From Haliclona indistincta (taxonomy: Eukaryota; Porifera; Demospongiae; Haplosclerida; Chalinidae), in contig OZ024789.1 of NCBI GenBank assembly GCA_964017065.1, positions 1,334,764 through 1,398,763 on the forward strand: a stretch of 64,000 bases of DNA, in the 5' to 3' direction. A program made the translations under genes and the position numbers. Numbering within the stretch: the stretch's first letter is position 1; the number at the start of each line of letters is the position of its first letter. The notes below the pieces were generated by a model that saw only the letters and a program-made list of their open reading frames with translations, had not been told where the DNA came from and searched no databases. Positions 33,181 through 45,300 of the stretch are shown here, piece by piece.

Positions 33181-35205
33181 TCATGGATGTGGCACCCCAA
33201 CATCTTTAGCTAGTTTCTTTGCAACCATTTTCTGTCCAGACATATCTATAGCATTGACTAGAGCCTCCCATCTTCCTTCCGTTTCAACATTAGCCGTCCA
33301 GTCATTCACCAGTGTTGTGAGCTTAGCCTTATCACCTGTCAGTCCAACATACTTGCCTACTTCACCACCCATCATGAGACCTGTAGCAAGGCCCATCCAC
33401 TCGTAGGTCGGGAATCCATGTTGCTGAAGTTTGAATAGGATATTGCTAGGATCGGGCTCTATGCTTTTAGCTTTCTTCAAACCTGTAGTAGCAAATTGAC
33501 AGAACGCATGAATTACCAATAAGCAAACAAGAAGAACCAGTATGCAATAATGTCCATATAATTATTATCAATTCATTGCTGCAGCCTAGTTGCCATTTTG
33601 AATGTTTTATTTGCTTGTATCGACTTGAAAATATAAAAATTGCATCTAGAATACATGGGGCAGAGGGAAATTGTTCACCCTAACAGCTCAGCCCCTCAAT
33701 CAGCGAAGTGCAAACTTCACTATTATACACACCATGCAGCTTTACAGTGTTTTAAGTAGTCCTTTGAATGGTTACGTGAATGACCATAATAAAATAATTA
33801 TTATTATTATACTGTCAGTTTCAGTTCATAAAATTAATATAAATTTTCCACTTCCCCTCTAATTCATTTCTAGGTGAAAGACCAGATCGTGTTGCATTGA
33901 AAAAAAACGCTCTCAGTGAGGCTCCTTGACTATCAGCCTCACTGGAGATAATTCTAACACTGTATACTCATTGCAAATCATCCATACTGGCTACAAGATG
34001 GTCAGAAGCTACTCGCGCAAGACATGAGCCTTGTAGTGCACATGCATGATTAATCAAGAACTCACAACCAATGACTAATTAACTTTAGTATGGCTGCATT
34101 GTTAATTTACATTTACGTAAGTATGATAATAATGATGTTACTGTATTCATGAAACAGCTGAATTCGAAGAATTTAAAGTGTTAAGAGATCATCCATAATA
34201 CGTAACAGTGTGTATAGATAATAGATACATGTAACTTACCATCAACTGGAGTGGGATGAGCTGAACCAGAATCCTCTGAAAAACGAATAAACAGTAATTT
34301 CAATCATGCATAATAATTGTTATTAAAGTTATAATTATTGTCATATTGCCGCTCGGCAATGACATGTAGGGGCAACCATTATTTATGATGACAGCTGGAA
34401 TGGGTTGAAAACAAACTATTTTTACTAATAATAATTAGTTACAAGTTTTCAAACTTTCAATGCTTTACTCGCTTGCCCCTTGTCCACTCGTTGTTTGTAC
34501 TGTATGATCTCGTCTTAGTTAAAAGTACATTTAGGCGTGACTGAGTGGATGTATTTTATAACTGCATTAGCGAGCTGTGGTTTAGATACTACTATGTGGA
34601 GTTTTCACTTACGCAAAGTACTATCCTACTACAAATAGAAAGTACTGTGAATCCTTTGTAGAAGCCCACATTGAAGACGTCCTGTCTGGTATTATTATGT
34701 TGATAAAATAACAGACACCTGGCATTGATTAAGTAATAGACACCCTCATAAAAACCTTGCTAGTTTGTATTCATGGATTTAAGGTAAATGTATATACCGT
34801 ATCAAAGACAAACAATATCAATGTGAGCAATTATGACATATACAATTATAGAACACAAGCACACTAACGTTTTCCTCCCAGTCTGGTCTTTTCTAGGTCG
34901 TCTGCTAGATACCCAAAACCTTTACTCCTGAGTACTGTTAGCAGTTTCTGATAGTTGCTTTGTTTGTTTGGTTCGTTCTTCAGTTTCATCAGGACGACAA
35001 TAAATATTTTGCTCACGGTCGTAGCCAGAGCTACTCCACCGGGGTCTAGTACGGACTGGTACTCGGCGATCCCGATTAAATTCTCCTGCAGGAGGTGAGT
35101 CGCAACCTGACTGACGTTCGGAGAACCCGATCCTCCGACAGCCTCAGTGATCTTAGCCTGGTTTGCTAGAACAGCAAGGAAGTATTCATTGTCGCTCTCC
35201 GCCAT
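33181..35205 (-). CDS. Gene C: CARD-like + death-domain adaptor (RAIDD-like layout)
   Basis: Three exons are inferred: 35205-34869, 34275-34240 and 33482-33181. All joins are phase 1 and the total is 224 codons plus stop. The start is ATG at 35205 (M-A-E-S-D). Exon 1 (residues 1-112) is a helix bundle with THLLQENLIGIAEYQSVL and NYQKLLTVLRSKGFGYLADD, which fits a CARD. Exon 2 is a 12-residue DSGSAHPTPVD linker. Exon 3 is a death domain (FPTYEWMGLATGLMMGG and RWEALVNAIDMSGQ), close to the last DD of gene B1. CARD-DD order and size match vertebrate RAIDD/CRADD, which links PIDD to caspase-2; orthology is not claimed. The first-exon donor reads GTTAGT. Confidence 0.7.
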
Positions 35206-35236
35206 CACAGAATAAAGCCGGCACAGTCAGTGGAAT

Positions 35237-36469
35237 CATAGATATTATATTACCCTCCCGGGATTGGAAACGGATCACGTGCGCCCAATAGCGTAATACA
35301 TTTGCTTGCGGTCACACCGCGTCCTGCGAATCACACCTCTAAATGTGTGAATTTCCAGCCCAGAGAAGAGAGGTCGAGGCGTTCTCAGGCTAATCTAGGC
35401 CTTGGTTAGGTTGCTTCTTCAAATATTTTTACGTGAACTAGTCTATCGAGTCTCCCGCTAGCCACTGTAGCTTGTTTTTCAGGTGAATATACTGCAAGTT
35501 TCGAGCAATCTCTTGTTTCTTAGCCGTGGTAGCCTGCTTTCTGATTTGTGGGGTTATATCTACGCTTGGATTAGTTGTACCCCATGGAAAACCTGTTCTA
35601 CACACTGCCTATAGATCAGTGCTTTGCATGAAAGTAGTTTTGGTCAGCCCTCGTGTCTCGTTCTACGTGTTTTAGCCACAAAATGGCTCATTACTGGACC
35701 ATTTTTGTGGGGTAGCAGATAGATGTTTAGCTTAGTAGTGCTTATAATAATTACATGAGTCTATAGCTCTTGCTATGGTGTATTGCATGGGCTAAGCCTT
35801 TTTTCTCTACTAACTTTGTGTGTTGAATAATACTGCTATGTACACATGTAACTATTCACTACCACTACAATTATTGTTGCAAAATGCCTGGTCATAAAAA
35901 GCGTTTGAGTGTGTATAGGAAGAACAAAGAGAGAGACAGAGAGAAAAAGAAGCAAAACAGGCTACACAGTACAGTACAGTGCACTTGAGACAAGAGCAAC
36001 ATGTGAAACTCAGACTTTTCCTGGCTAGTGACAGTTGGTCGAGATCTAGTGACCTCTGTGTTTAGCGCACTTGTACCCGACAAGCTGACTAGTGTTTTTC
36101 TTCTGTATTGCTACTACTTTTTACTCTTGACGAGATGAGACTGACTGTGTCCAGGTAATAAAGAATCATGGATGGTAGATCTGTGTAAAAGTCCGCGGCA
36201 CTCAATCACTCTCCATGGGTTGTCTTGTAAGTTGTAGTACGAGATACTTCAATCTAAAAGCTTTTCTATACAGCGGAACAATCACGCTACGTATACATCA
36301 ATGAGTCATCGCTGGCTGTTCTAGTTCCTACAGTTCGTCACTGTTTATGTCGCTACTAGTTACTCCCGATCCCGGCTCTGATTTTGCCAACTTCGGAATC
36401 GGTGTGTCCGCGTGAAAGTCCGTAAACTACGGTTGTTTCCAATCCCGGGAGGGTAATATATTATCTATG
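35237..36469. mobile_element. DNA transposon, 35-bp inverted ends, 7-bp target duplication
   Basis: Arms 35237-35271 and 36435-36469 match with one mismatch, containing ATTACCCTCCCGGGATTGG. They are flanked by GTGGAAT at 35230-35236 and 36470-36476. It has no transposase-length ORF; a 34-codon basic ORF starts at 35884. It lies about 30 bp upstream of the gene C start codon, so it separates the gene from its original upstream sequence. Confidence 0.88.
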
Positions 36470-36531
36470 GTGGAATGCTGTATAGTTAATTTCCGCATTC
36501 CATCACTCGCTCATTCAGTACGAAAATTACC

Positions 36532-36681
36532 GCTTTGAATAGATCTTGCAACGCCACAGTCAAAGCGGAAGTAATACGTTGACCAATCAAACACGGCTGG
36601 TCACGTGTGGGCATGCAACGTAAGAAAACGTGTTACTTCCGCTTTAACTTTAACTGTGGCGTTGCAAGATCTATTCAAAGC
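36532..36681. mobile_element. 150-bp palindromic MITE
   Basis: Arms of about 50 bp beginning GCTTTGAATAGATCTTGC are inverted, with a small indel. The related sequence near 41475-41495 lacks it, so it inserted after that duplication. Confidence 0.85.
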
Positions 36682-36689
36682 TGATTGCA

Positions 36690-37732
36690 GCAACAGACTG
36701 TTAAGTTGTGGTCAACACCACACCTTTCCGTAGCTAGCATTAAAAGGTAAACACAAATGCAAGCTGAATGAAAATAGATATAATTTATACTACTACTGCA
36801 GCCTACATTTAAACCTAAAGTTCAACACAATCCTATAAGTTGTCCCTTAATCGTTCACAGCATCTTCATTGAGCCCAGCAGCATCCTATAAACATTCAGT
36901 CAGATTCTCCCAAGATTGGCTTCTCCGTCGACAGCCACTTGGTCAACACCTCATGATCAAGACCAAATCTTAGCTTGTGTTCATCACCTGATTCTGGCTG
37001 AGCTGGTGGATCCTTAGCTGAGAGCAGTGAAAGATTGAGAAACTGGATAACTGACATGTCTTCTTCCAAGATTTGATCTATCATTTGTATCAATCCATCT
37101 CTGTCTCGTCTTGCAAAAGAAGCTATAAGTCTCTAAAATTGGGTATTTCGCCTGAAAATGCATCAAATCAGCATAATTATACTCCATATTGAGCACAGCA
37201 TGCTAGCTCACTAAATCTAGGGACAGCTGGCGCTTCTTTGCTCTCCACTGGTTCTTCTGCAAAAGAACGATAATAATTATAAATTATTATCATACTGAAG
37301 GGTTAAACTTGAGGTTTGCTTACTATCAAGATAAATGGGCAGGGCATAATCACTATCATCAGTCTCTGGGTACTGCGGCCAGGCTTGCTTCAACAATTCT
37401 TCTTTTACCATTTTTAAGCACTTCTTGCATGGAGTTGTCACGTTGCTTCAGCTTGTCGGCAAGTGGGATCATCCACTTGCTTCCATTTGCAGTCATTGCA
37501 AAAGAGACTTGACCAAGTTGTGTGGCGTAAGCAACCATGCAGTTAGTTGATCCTACTTTAGTCACAATTGCAGGAGGCAGAATTTTATTGCCGCGACGTC
37601 AATCATCAAGAAAGAAGATTTTAACCATTGACTGTGGCTCAATGGCTTTCAATGGATTGACGACTTCACTAGTTGTCTCTACCAGTTTCCCGTCAATTCC
37701 AACCATAGCAAGGCCTATAAATTTTTTAATTT
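36690..37732 (-). pseudogene. Unrecognised minus-strand gene fragments
   Basis: Coding-like pieces occur in three places: DGLIQMIDQILEEDMSVIQF ending in a stop near 36896; LKQAWPQYPETDDSDYALPI near 37320-37400; and VGIDGKLVETTSEVVNPLKA near 37640-37715. They are in different frames, and an in-frame stop breaks the third piece from the next (near 37600). Some shifts may be introns. No family recognised; most likely a decayed gene or transposon. Confidence 0.35.
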
Positions 37733-37960
37733 ATGCAGAGTGTCATTGGAGAACTTGTTACTGTGCTCACTGAGAATGAAGAAGACGCTCCCTGGATTGC
37801 AAGAGTGACTGATACTTGTGATGATGACAGAGTGGAGCTTGTGTGGATGGAGGGTAGCTATGCTGGGCAGTGGAAAGTAGCAACAGTCAAAATAGGAAGA
37901 CGTCACATAGAATGGAAGGATAAGATTTTAATGATTCAATCATCACCTAAACCTAACTGA
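37733..37960 (+). CDS. Terminal exon fragment, tudor/BAH-like strand-rich
   Basis: An acceptor (GCAG) just precedes SVIGELVTVLTENEEDAPW and later VELVWMEGSYAGQWKVATV. The pattern W-I-A-R-V...V-W-x-E-G-x-Y is typical of small barrel domains near the ends of transposon-derived proteins. No upstream exon was found on this strand. Probably a transposon relic. Confidence 0.35.
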   Translation: MQSVIGELVTVLTENEEDAPWIARVTDTCDDDRVELVWMEGSYAGQWKVATVKIGRRHIEWKDKILMIQSSPKPN

Positions 37961-38847
37961 TACAAAATAGGATACTGTAGATGAGTTGAAAGAGCTGTGA
38001 TACAAGCAATGCTTTGAGTGTAATAACAACATATGCATGACCGTACAAAATACTAAATTAATTTCCTTGTTCACTATAGCTAGAATAACTTTGAAATCCT
38101 TCAGCATGGCACAGAGTTTTCGGATCTCTCAGTCTAGAATTTTCTGATCCCTCAGCATGGCTCAGACTTTTCTGATCCCTCAGCATAGCACAAAATTTCT
38201 GATTAGGGATGATTGTCATGGGACAGGATGATCACCCCTGATCAATGCTCATTTTTGATCCCTCATCTGATTGCTCAGATCATGTGATCTGTATGATTTG
38301 ACTGCTTACTAGTGAATCACGTTAATGTGCTGTGTTATCATGATCTGGACTATGCACTGTGGTGGATCGATTCTAACAGAGATTCGAAAATTTCAGATAA
38401 TAAACACAGGATTATGACTTTAGATTTATTAAATTGACTGTTCATCATTATTTTGTTATATTTTAATTTGATTATGTTGATATTATCATCTATGATGTGA
38501 ATGTATTTATCTCATTTTATGAACCATGACTTTTGCTGTAATGTTACAGACTATTGTTGTCACAATCAATTTATCGACTTTTGAGCAATACTCTCAGTTT
38601 TAAAATAAAAACTCTGATCATGAATTCTATCTAATATGAACAAAACTCGATGTTGAAGTGTAAATTCACTGAATCAGTAGCTTTACAATTTCCCACTAGA
38701 AAATAAAACTTGTTTAAACTGATTATCAGCACAAAACTCAACTTCTCAACAAATTATTCTGCAAGAAAGAAAAAACGATCATGAAAAGAAAAATTAACAT
38801 TCTCAAAAAGTGGGACAAGTTCACTCAAACTTATTATCTTGCAAAAG
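37961..38847. other. Spacer, AT-rich, short tandem repeat
   Basis: About four degenerate copies of a 27-30 bp unit with CTGATCCCTCAGCATGGC occur at 38100-38205. Nothing else recognised. Confidence 0.5.
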
Positions 38848-40296
38848 TTATGGAAACTTTGTTCCCCCACTATATGGTCCATGTGTCGATCTCACTGTTC
38901 TCGATCCTCTGATGTAATGTGGAAAGGACAGAAAGACCACAAAAAGTACAACTAGAACTAACGATATTGAAAGGTCAAAACACAAAGTAAAATTAAATTG
39001 CATCATTAATGTAAAAGCTAATGAAACAATACCACGGCAAGCTAACAGTATTCCAAACACAAGTCCTTTCATCTTGTCAGGTGATTGAGCAATAATGAAC
39101 TCAAGAATAAGAATGTAAGCTATTGTTTTCCCAATGCCCCACACAAAACAAGGACAGAGTCTCCAGTACCACTCAGCATAACTCAATGGCCATATAGAAG
39201 TGACTATTGCATCACAAGAAAGGTACTTATAAGCATGATCTTCTGTGATTATTAACCGGTATACTCCAGTGACTGATATTAGCATGAAGCATGCTATAGA
39301 CACAAACACACCCGTATTAACATATCGCAATATAGTTTGGCTGCATTTACTAACACATCCACTAAGCAATAGTCGACTAAATGGAACCAGCAGTAGAGCA
39401 TAAGGCCACGTTCCTAATCTCAGGTTCCAGAGTGTATTAGAAACATCACTGAATTTAAAGGCAACGGAAGTGCTTGCTTCAGCAGTGTTAAGAAACACAT
39501 TCAAAAATATTATCAAAGGAAGCAAATGTAGGATAATCTTGGCCGCCTCCACCTCCTCCCTCACAAGCTTACAACACGATTTTTTGTTAGCAGGCTGTTC
39601 CTCATCATTGTAAGAACTGTGTCTTTCAAGGTAGCTGTGTTTTGTTAAGTGGAGCACCTGCATGATAAACTTGTTGACAGTCTTATCTGACCACTGCTGA
39701 CAAAAGAACTCACTGATCATGATCGAAACAGGAACAATAGTAAAAAGAATAATTCTCTCGCCACAGCTAGACTCAAACTCCTGTATGTGACCAGTTTTAA
39801 ACCAATTGGACAAACCATAACCAAAGTTGTCTGCCCAGAAGTACCAGCGCACAGCAGTACTAAGCTCATCCGGAGTGGCATCACACAGTTGATCCAATAC
39901 AAAAGGAAGCATGGCTGCCACATAACATACAACACTGAAGCTGCCCAACATTGTTGCTCCGAGCAAAAGAAAGTTAAAAAGTGAAGAAACATTTCCCCAA
40001 GCAGCTATGATGACATAAAACAAGCTGACAAATAGCAAAGCCAATGGTCCAAATATAACAAATTTGTACCTCCTAAACCTGATATCAAGCCAGCAAACGA
40101 AAGGAGCAAAACATAGCCAGAGAGACCTCGATCTGAACAGAAAGATATTAAGGTATCCTTCATCAACAAGTAGTCCCAGTGAGTAGCTAAACAATGCCTG
40201 CCACAACAGGAGGAACAGGATCTTCTTACTACAATAGATATTGTTCAGGAGAGTATCAATACATGTAGAAGACAAGAAGGCAGCATCGCCAGCCAT
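38848..40296 (-). CDS. Multipass transporter, POT/SLC15-like MFS family
   Basis: A single uninterrupted frame of 482 codons from ATG at 40296; upstream in-frame codons up to 40338 lack an ATG. There are about 12 hydrophobic segments, with a central charged loop around SYLERHSSYNDEEQPANKK. Near the C-terminus, EFIIAQSPDKMKGLVFGILL matches the POT signature ExxxxxxPxxMKG. The usual N-terminal POT ExxER motif was not clearly seen, so the substrate (peptide, nitrate or other) is unassigned. It has no introns although neighbouring genes do, which suggests a retrocopy or a recent family expansion. It sits where the DD exon of the decayed gene C copy would be expected. Confidence 0.65.
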   Translation of the reverse strand: MAGDAAFLSSTCIDTLLNNIYCSKKILFLLLWQALFSYSLGLLVDEGYLNIFLFRSRSLWLCFAPFVCWLDIRFRRYKFVIFGPLALLFVSLFYVIIAAWGNVSSLFNFLLLGATMLGSFSVVCYVAAMLPFVLDQLCDATPDELSTAVRWYFWADNFGYGLSNWFKTGHIQEFESSCGERIILFTIVPVSIMISEFFCQQWSDKTVNKFIMQVLHLTKHSYLERHSSYNDEEQPANKKSCCKLVREEVEAAKIILHLLPLIIFLNVFLNTAEASTSVAFKFSDVSNTLWNLRLGTWPYALLLVPFSRLLLSGCVSKCSQTILRYVNTGVFVSIACFMLISVTGVYRLIITEDHAYKYLSCDAIVTSIWPLSYAEWYWRLCPCFVWGIGKTIAYILILEFIIAQSPDKMKGLVFGILLACRGIVSLAFTLMMQFNFTLCFDLSISLVLVVLFVVFLSFPHYIRGSRTVRSTHGPYSGGTKFP

Positions 40297-40374
40297 CACC
40301 GTGCTGCAGCGGCGTAGCCAGGACTCAAGTAAGGGCAAGGTAAAGTTGCTTATTTTCGGCCACTGCTGAAGTTG

Positions 40375-41440
40375 AAGAATTTAGAGTGTTAAGAGATCGT
40401 CCAGGATATGTAGCTGTGTATAGCTAATGGTAAACTTACCATCAACTGGAGTGGGACTAGCCGAACCAGAATCCTCTGAAAAAAACAAGCAAAAATTACA
40501 ATCATGCATACTATTGTTATCAAAGTTATAATTATTGTCATATTGCCGCCCGGCAATGACATGTAGGGGCAACCGTAATTTAAGATGGCGGCTGCAATGG
40601 GCTGAAAACAAACTATTATTATTTATTTTTACTGATAATTAGTTACCAGTTTTAAAACTTTCAATACTTTACTCGCTTGCCCTTGTTCACTCGTTACTTG
40701 TACTGTATTATCTATTAGTTATATTAATTAATAAGTTAATTTAGGCGTGACTGAGTGGACGTATTTTAAAATCTATCCTTTAGATATTGCATGATATGTG
40801 TAGTTCTCACTTACGTACAGTACTACAAATAGAAAGTACTGTGAATCCTTAAAATTTAATATAGAAGCCCTCTTAGACTCTTTGAAGACCTCCTGTCTGG
40901 GTAATATTATTTTAATACTGAGACACCTGGCACCGTGACCATAAAGTAATAGACACCCTCCTAAAACCTTGCTATTATACGTCTCCGGTTTGTATCAAAG
41001 ACAAACAATCAATGTGTCTAATTATGATTGAACATAACAAAAAATTAATGTATACTTTAAAGAACACGCACTTTTTCCTCCCAGTCTGTTTTTTTTCCAG
41101 CTCGTCTGCTAGATACCCAAAACCTTTACTCCTGAGTACTGCTAGCAGTTTCTGATAGTTGCTTTGTTTGTTTGGTTCATTCCTCAGTATTATCAGCTGC
41201 ACGCGACGACGCCAAATATTTTGTTCACAGTCGTAGCAAGGGCTACACTCCACAGGGTTCTAGTACGGACTGGTCAGTACTCGGCGAACCCGATTAAATT
41301 CTCTTGCAGGAGGTGAGTCGCAACCTGAGGCTGACGTTCGCCGAGCACCCGATCCTCCGACAGCCTCAGTGATCCTAGCCTGGCCGGTTTGCTAGAAGAG
41401 CATAATACTAACCGAATAAAGCACATTGGAATCCATAGTT
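40375..41440 (-). pseudogene. Decayed partial copy of gene C (CARD-like exon and linker)
   Basis: 40437-40476 matches the linker exon of gene C (DSGSASPTPVDG), and 41078-41395 matches exon 1. The end of exon 1 is still readable (NYQKLLAVLRSKGFGYLADE), but the middle is frameshifted and the ATG is lost. The DD exon is missing. Upstream similarity to the gene C flank continues to about 41495 and lacks both transposons found there. Confidence 0.85.
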
Positions 41441-41683
41441 AATTTCCCGCATTCCATCACGCACTTGTACGATAAAATTACTGCTTGCAGCCAACCGGCC
41501 TGACTCTCTACTTTAAATCATGGTTAATCTAAGCTCAGAGTATAAGTTGTCAAACTTCCACTACACTGTTCAAGAGGTCAACGCTCCACCGGCGCAATTT
41601 CTCCGTGGTCCGGCATGCAGGCTTCACGACAGCATTTATATATAGCGACGTAGGTGGGCGTGTACTTAGTCTCGCTCGCCAGA
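41441..41683. other. Sequence left of the second large transposon
   Basis: Ends with a TATA-like TTTATATATAG at 41635-41645. It may be the displaced upstream region of the O-methyltransferase gene, if the transposon split it; this is speculative. Confidence 0.3.
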
Positions 41684-41714
41684 CCGAGGGGTCCGACACT
41701 CGTGAAATCTCGTA

Positions 41715-41935
41715 CGCTCACAGTCGAAATCACTAGTAGAAATCGGAAATCACTGGTAGAAATCGGAAATCACAGTAGAAATCGGAAATCACTGGTAGAA
41801 ATCGGAAATCACAGTAGAAATCAGAAATCAGTAGTAGAAATCAGAAATCACGAGTAGAAATCAGAAATCACTAATAGAAATCAGAAATCACTAGTAGAAA
41901 TCAGAAATCACTAGTAGAAATCAGAAATCATACGG
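41715..41935. repeat. Minisatellite, left end of second transposon
   Basis: About a dozen copies of an 18-20 bp unit (GTAGAAATCAGAAATCACTA and variants). A 67-codon frame across it is a repeat artefact. Confidence 0.9.
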
Positions 41936-42059
41936 TACCTGTAGAACGTATACTAGAGTATACGGCCGTGTTGCACGTGTATTGTTTGATGCGCATGGTT
42001 GTGGTTTAGCTACTTACTACTGTACAAACTTTCAAGTGTTTGGTGTTTATTGAATAGAA

Positions 42060-42300
42060 CTGTTGTTACTATTGAGTACTAGGTAAGTGATACTTAATGC
42101 AAGCAGCATTGACATGTATTTCTCAGTAGTGACCATTGACTAGCTATACCAGTGCGTGATACCACACTACTATTATAGTTGCAGCTGTGAGCACTGAACA
42201 ACAGTTTACTTGAAAAAGTTAGTGAAGTGATAGCCTCCTAAGATTATACTGAATATTGTATCACACACTACTATAGGTATTAGATCAGAGTTCTAACACA
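42060..42300 (+). promoter_or_regulatory. 5' leader of the giant ORF with a likely intron
   Basis: A good donor (AG|GTAAGTGA at about 42082) and an acceptor (CTATAG| at about 42276) bracket a candidate 5' UTR intron before the ATG at 42309, whose context CACCATGG is favourable for initiation. Confidence 0.5.
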
Positions 42301-42308
42301 GTATCACC

Positions 42309-45300
42309 ATGGAAGAGGCTGTTGTTGGCATCACAGAAGAATCACTAAAAGATAAGGGTTCCTCTAGTGGTACTTACACACTCCAAGCACAAGAAGCATT
42401 ACTAGCTATGCAAAAACGACTGCCCGCCTATATAGTCAATTGCCTGATAGCTGCTGGTTATGATACATTATCTGTTATCAGCAATATTAATACCAGCAAG
42501 GAGCCTGGAAATACTCTTCAAGAAATTGAAGATTTTATTAATAGTGAGTTCCCTCAAGATTCTCAATTCCTTCCCACACCAAATTCTAAGAGCTGTAAAT
42601 TTCTGCCCGGCCATCGATACCTCATAGAGCAGTTTATAAAAGATCTGCAACCTGTGGCCAGTACTAAGTTAGCACCAGCGAAAGTTGAAAAAAAAGTAAG
42701 GAAGCCTCGGTCAGCATCAAAATGTACTGCAGAAGAGAGTGGTCCTGGAGATACATTAGATAAAAAACTTAGTGACTTAAGAAGGCAGGTAGTGAAGTGG
42801 CAGCGCAAGGAAAAGACCGACAAAAATTTGAAGTGCCTACAAGAGAGAAAAGATTATGAGATTAAAGTGAACACTAATGGTGCAACAATATTTTGCTGCT
42901 TTTGCAGACAAAATAAGACACTTGGTATTAACAAAGGAAAAGCAATCATTTCAAACTGGTCAAGGCATGTGGCTGTATGCATCAAGAAATCAAAACATCG
43001 TGAAAAAAGCACGCTTCAAACCTACTTTCCAACTGAAAAACGTGCTACATCTACTGATGCAACAGGGTGTTCTTCATCAGCATTTAGTGAGGCTTCTAAT
43101 TTGTTTGCATTGACAGATTTCGAACTAGCTATTAATACAGATAAACAATCCGACAGTGATCATTCTTTTCGGCTTACCCCTCCCTTAGAAAGGGAGGGGG
43201 GGCCTTCATTAGGTAAATCTTCAGTTTTATCTCCTCTTCTTTCTCCCATCTCTCATACACAGTCAGGTGGTTTACACCAATCTCTTTCTTATTCTGACTC
43301 TACGCAGTCCAATGGTGGTTTATACCTTCCTCTCTCTTCTGACTCTACGCAGTCCAACGGTGGTTTACACCTTCCTCTCAGCTCTTCTGACTCTACGCAG
43401 TTCAATGGTGGTTTACACATTCCTCTCTCTTCTGACTCTACGCAGTCTAACGGTGGTTTACACCTTCTTCCTAGCTCTTCTGACTCTACGCAGTCTAACG
43501 GTGGTTTACACCTTCCTCTCTCTTCTGACTCTACGCAGTCCAACGGTGGTTTACACCTTCCTCTCAGCTCTTCTGACTCTACGCAGTTCAATGGTGGTTT
43601 ACACATTCCTCTCTCTTCTGACTCTACGCAGTCTAACGGTGGTTTACACCTTCTTCCTAGCTCTTCTGACTCTACGCAGTCTAACGGTGGTTTACACCTT
43701 CCTCTCTCTTCTGACTCTACGCAGTCCAACGGTGGTTTGCACCTTCCTCTCTCTTCTGACTCTACGCAGTCCAATGGTGGTTTACATCTTCCTCTCTCTT
43801 CTGACTCTACGCAGTCCAATGGTGGTTTACACCTTCCTCTCTCTTCTGACTCTACGCAGTCCAATGGTGGTTTACACTCTTCTGACTCTACGCAGTCCAA
43901 CAGTGGTTTACACCTTCTTCCTAGCTCTTCTGACTCTACGCAGTCCAATGGTGGTTTACACCTTCCTCTCTCTTCTGACTCTACGCAGTCCAATGGTGGT
44001 TTACACTCTTCTGACTCAACGCAGTCCAACAGTGGTTTACACCTTCTTCCTAGCTCTTCTGACTCTATGCAGTCCAATGGTGGTTTACACTCTTCCGACT
44101 CTACGCAGTCCAACAGTGGTTTACACCTTCTTCCTAGCTCTTCTGACTCTACGCAGTCCAACGGTGGTTTACACCTTCCTCTCTCTTCTGACTCTACGCA
44201 GTCCAACGGTGGTTTACACCTTCCTCTCTCTTCTGACTCTACGCAGTCCAATGGTGGTTTACACTCTTCTGACTCTACGCAGTCCAACGGTGGTTTACAC
44301 CTTCCTCTCTCTTCTGACTCTACGCAGTCCAATGGTGGTTTACACTCTTCTGACTCTACGCAGTCTAACGGTGGTTTACACCTTCTTCCTAGCTCTTCTG
44401 ACTCTACGCAGTCCAACGGTGGTTTACACCTTCCTCTCTCTTCTGACTCTACGCAGTCCAACGGTGGTTTACACCTTCCTCTCTCTTCTGACTCTACGCA
44501 GTCCAATGGTGGTTTACACTCTTCTGACTCTACGCAGTCCAACGGTGGTTTACACCTACCTCTCTCTTCTGACTCTACGCAGTCCAATGGTGGTTTACAC
44601 TCTTCTGACTCTACGCAGTCTAACGATGGTTTACACCTTCTTCCTAACTCCACTCAGTCAAATGGCAGCACTATTAGCAGCAGCACTACTAAAGTATGTA
44701 CAGACTGGTCTCGGTCTACAAGAAAACGAATTGCTTTGCTCAAAGTTGGATCTGATCCTAAGCAGACTAAAATGACATCGTTCTTCGAGACAGTCTTGCA
44801 TGCTGTGTCAGAAGTTCCTGGTTTAAACGAAGTTATACAGACAGCACAAGAACAAGGAGGTTCTCGGTTTAAAAATGTCAGCTGTATGCTTAAAGAATTG
44901 ATGGAGAATGCTGAAAAAAATTCACAAAGGTGTAAGCATGGGGTACGCCATCAAGAAGTAGTAAAAAAATTTGCAACTTCTTTACTTATTTATTGCGGTC
45001 CCATGGCATACAGGTTTTTACAAACCAATCTGGCAACTGCCATTCCATCACTACGATCTGTGCAACGCATTATTACTAGAGACTATAAAACATTCATTGA
45101 AGGTGATTTCCGCTTTGAAGATCTACTGGATCACCTCAACTCTTTTAATGCTGCTAAGATTGTGACCATTGGTGAGGATGCGACGAGGATTATAGGGAGA
45201 GTTGAGTATGATAGTGATACTAATAAGCTAGTGGGTTTTGTCCTTCCCTGTAACAGCAGTGGGTTGCCGTTGTGCGATACTTACATAGTTAACTCATTTC

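Noticed and set aside
40583..40593. AAGATGGCGGC, a YY1-like site
   Set aside because: The match is exact but lies in the decayed gene C copy, and its counterpart in gene C is not conserved; chance or relic.
43267..44775. 502-codon plus-strand and 454-codon minus-strand frames
   Set aside because: They are shadows of the in-frame coding minisatellite; the frame of the 2053-codon ORF alone continues into recognisable domains on both sides.
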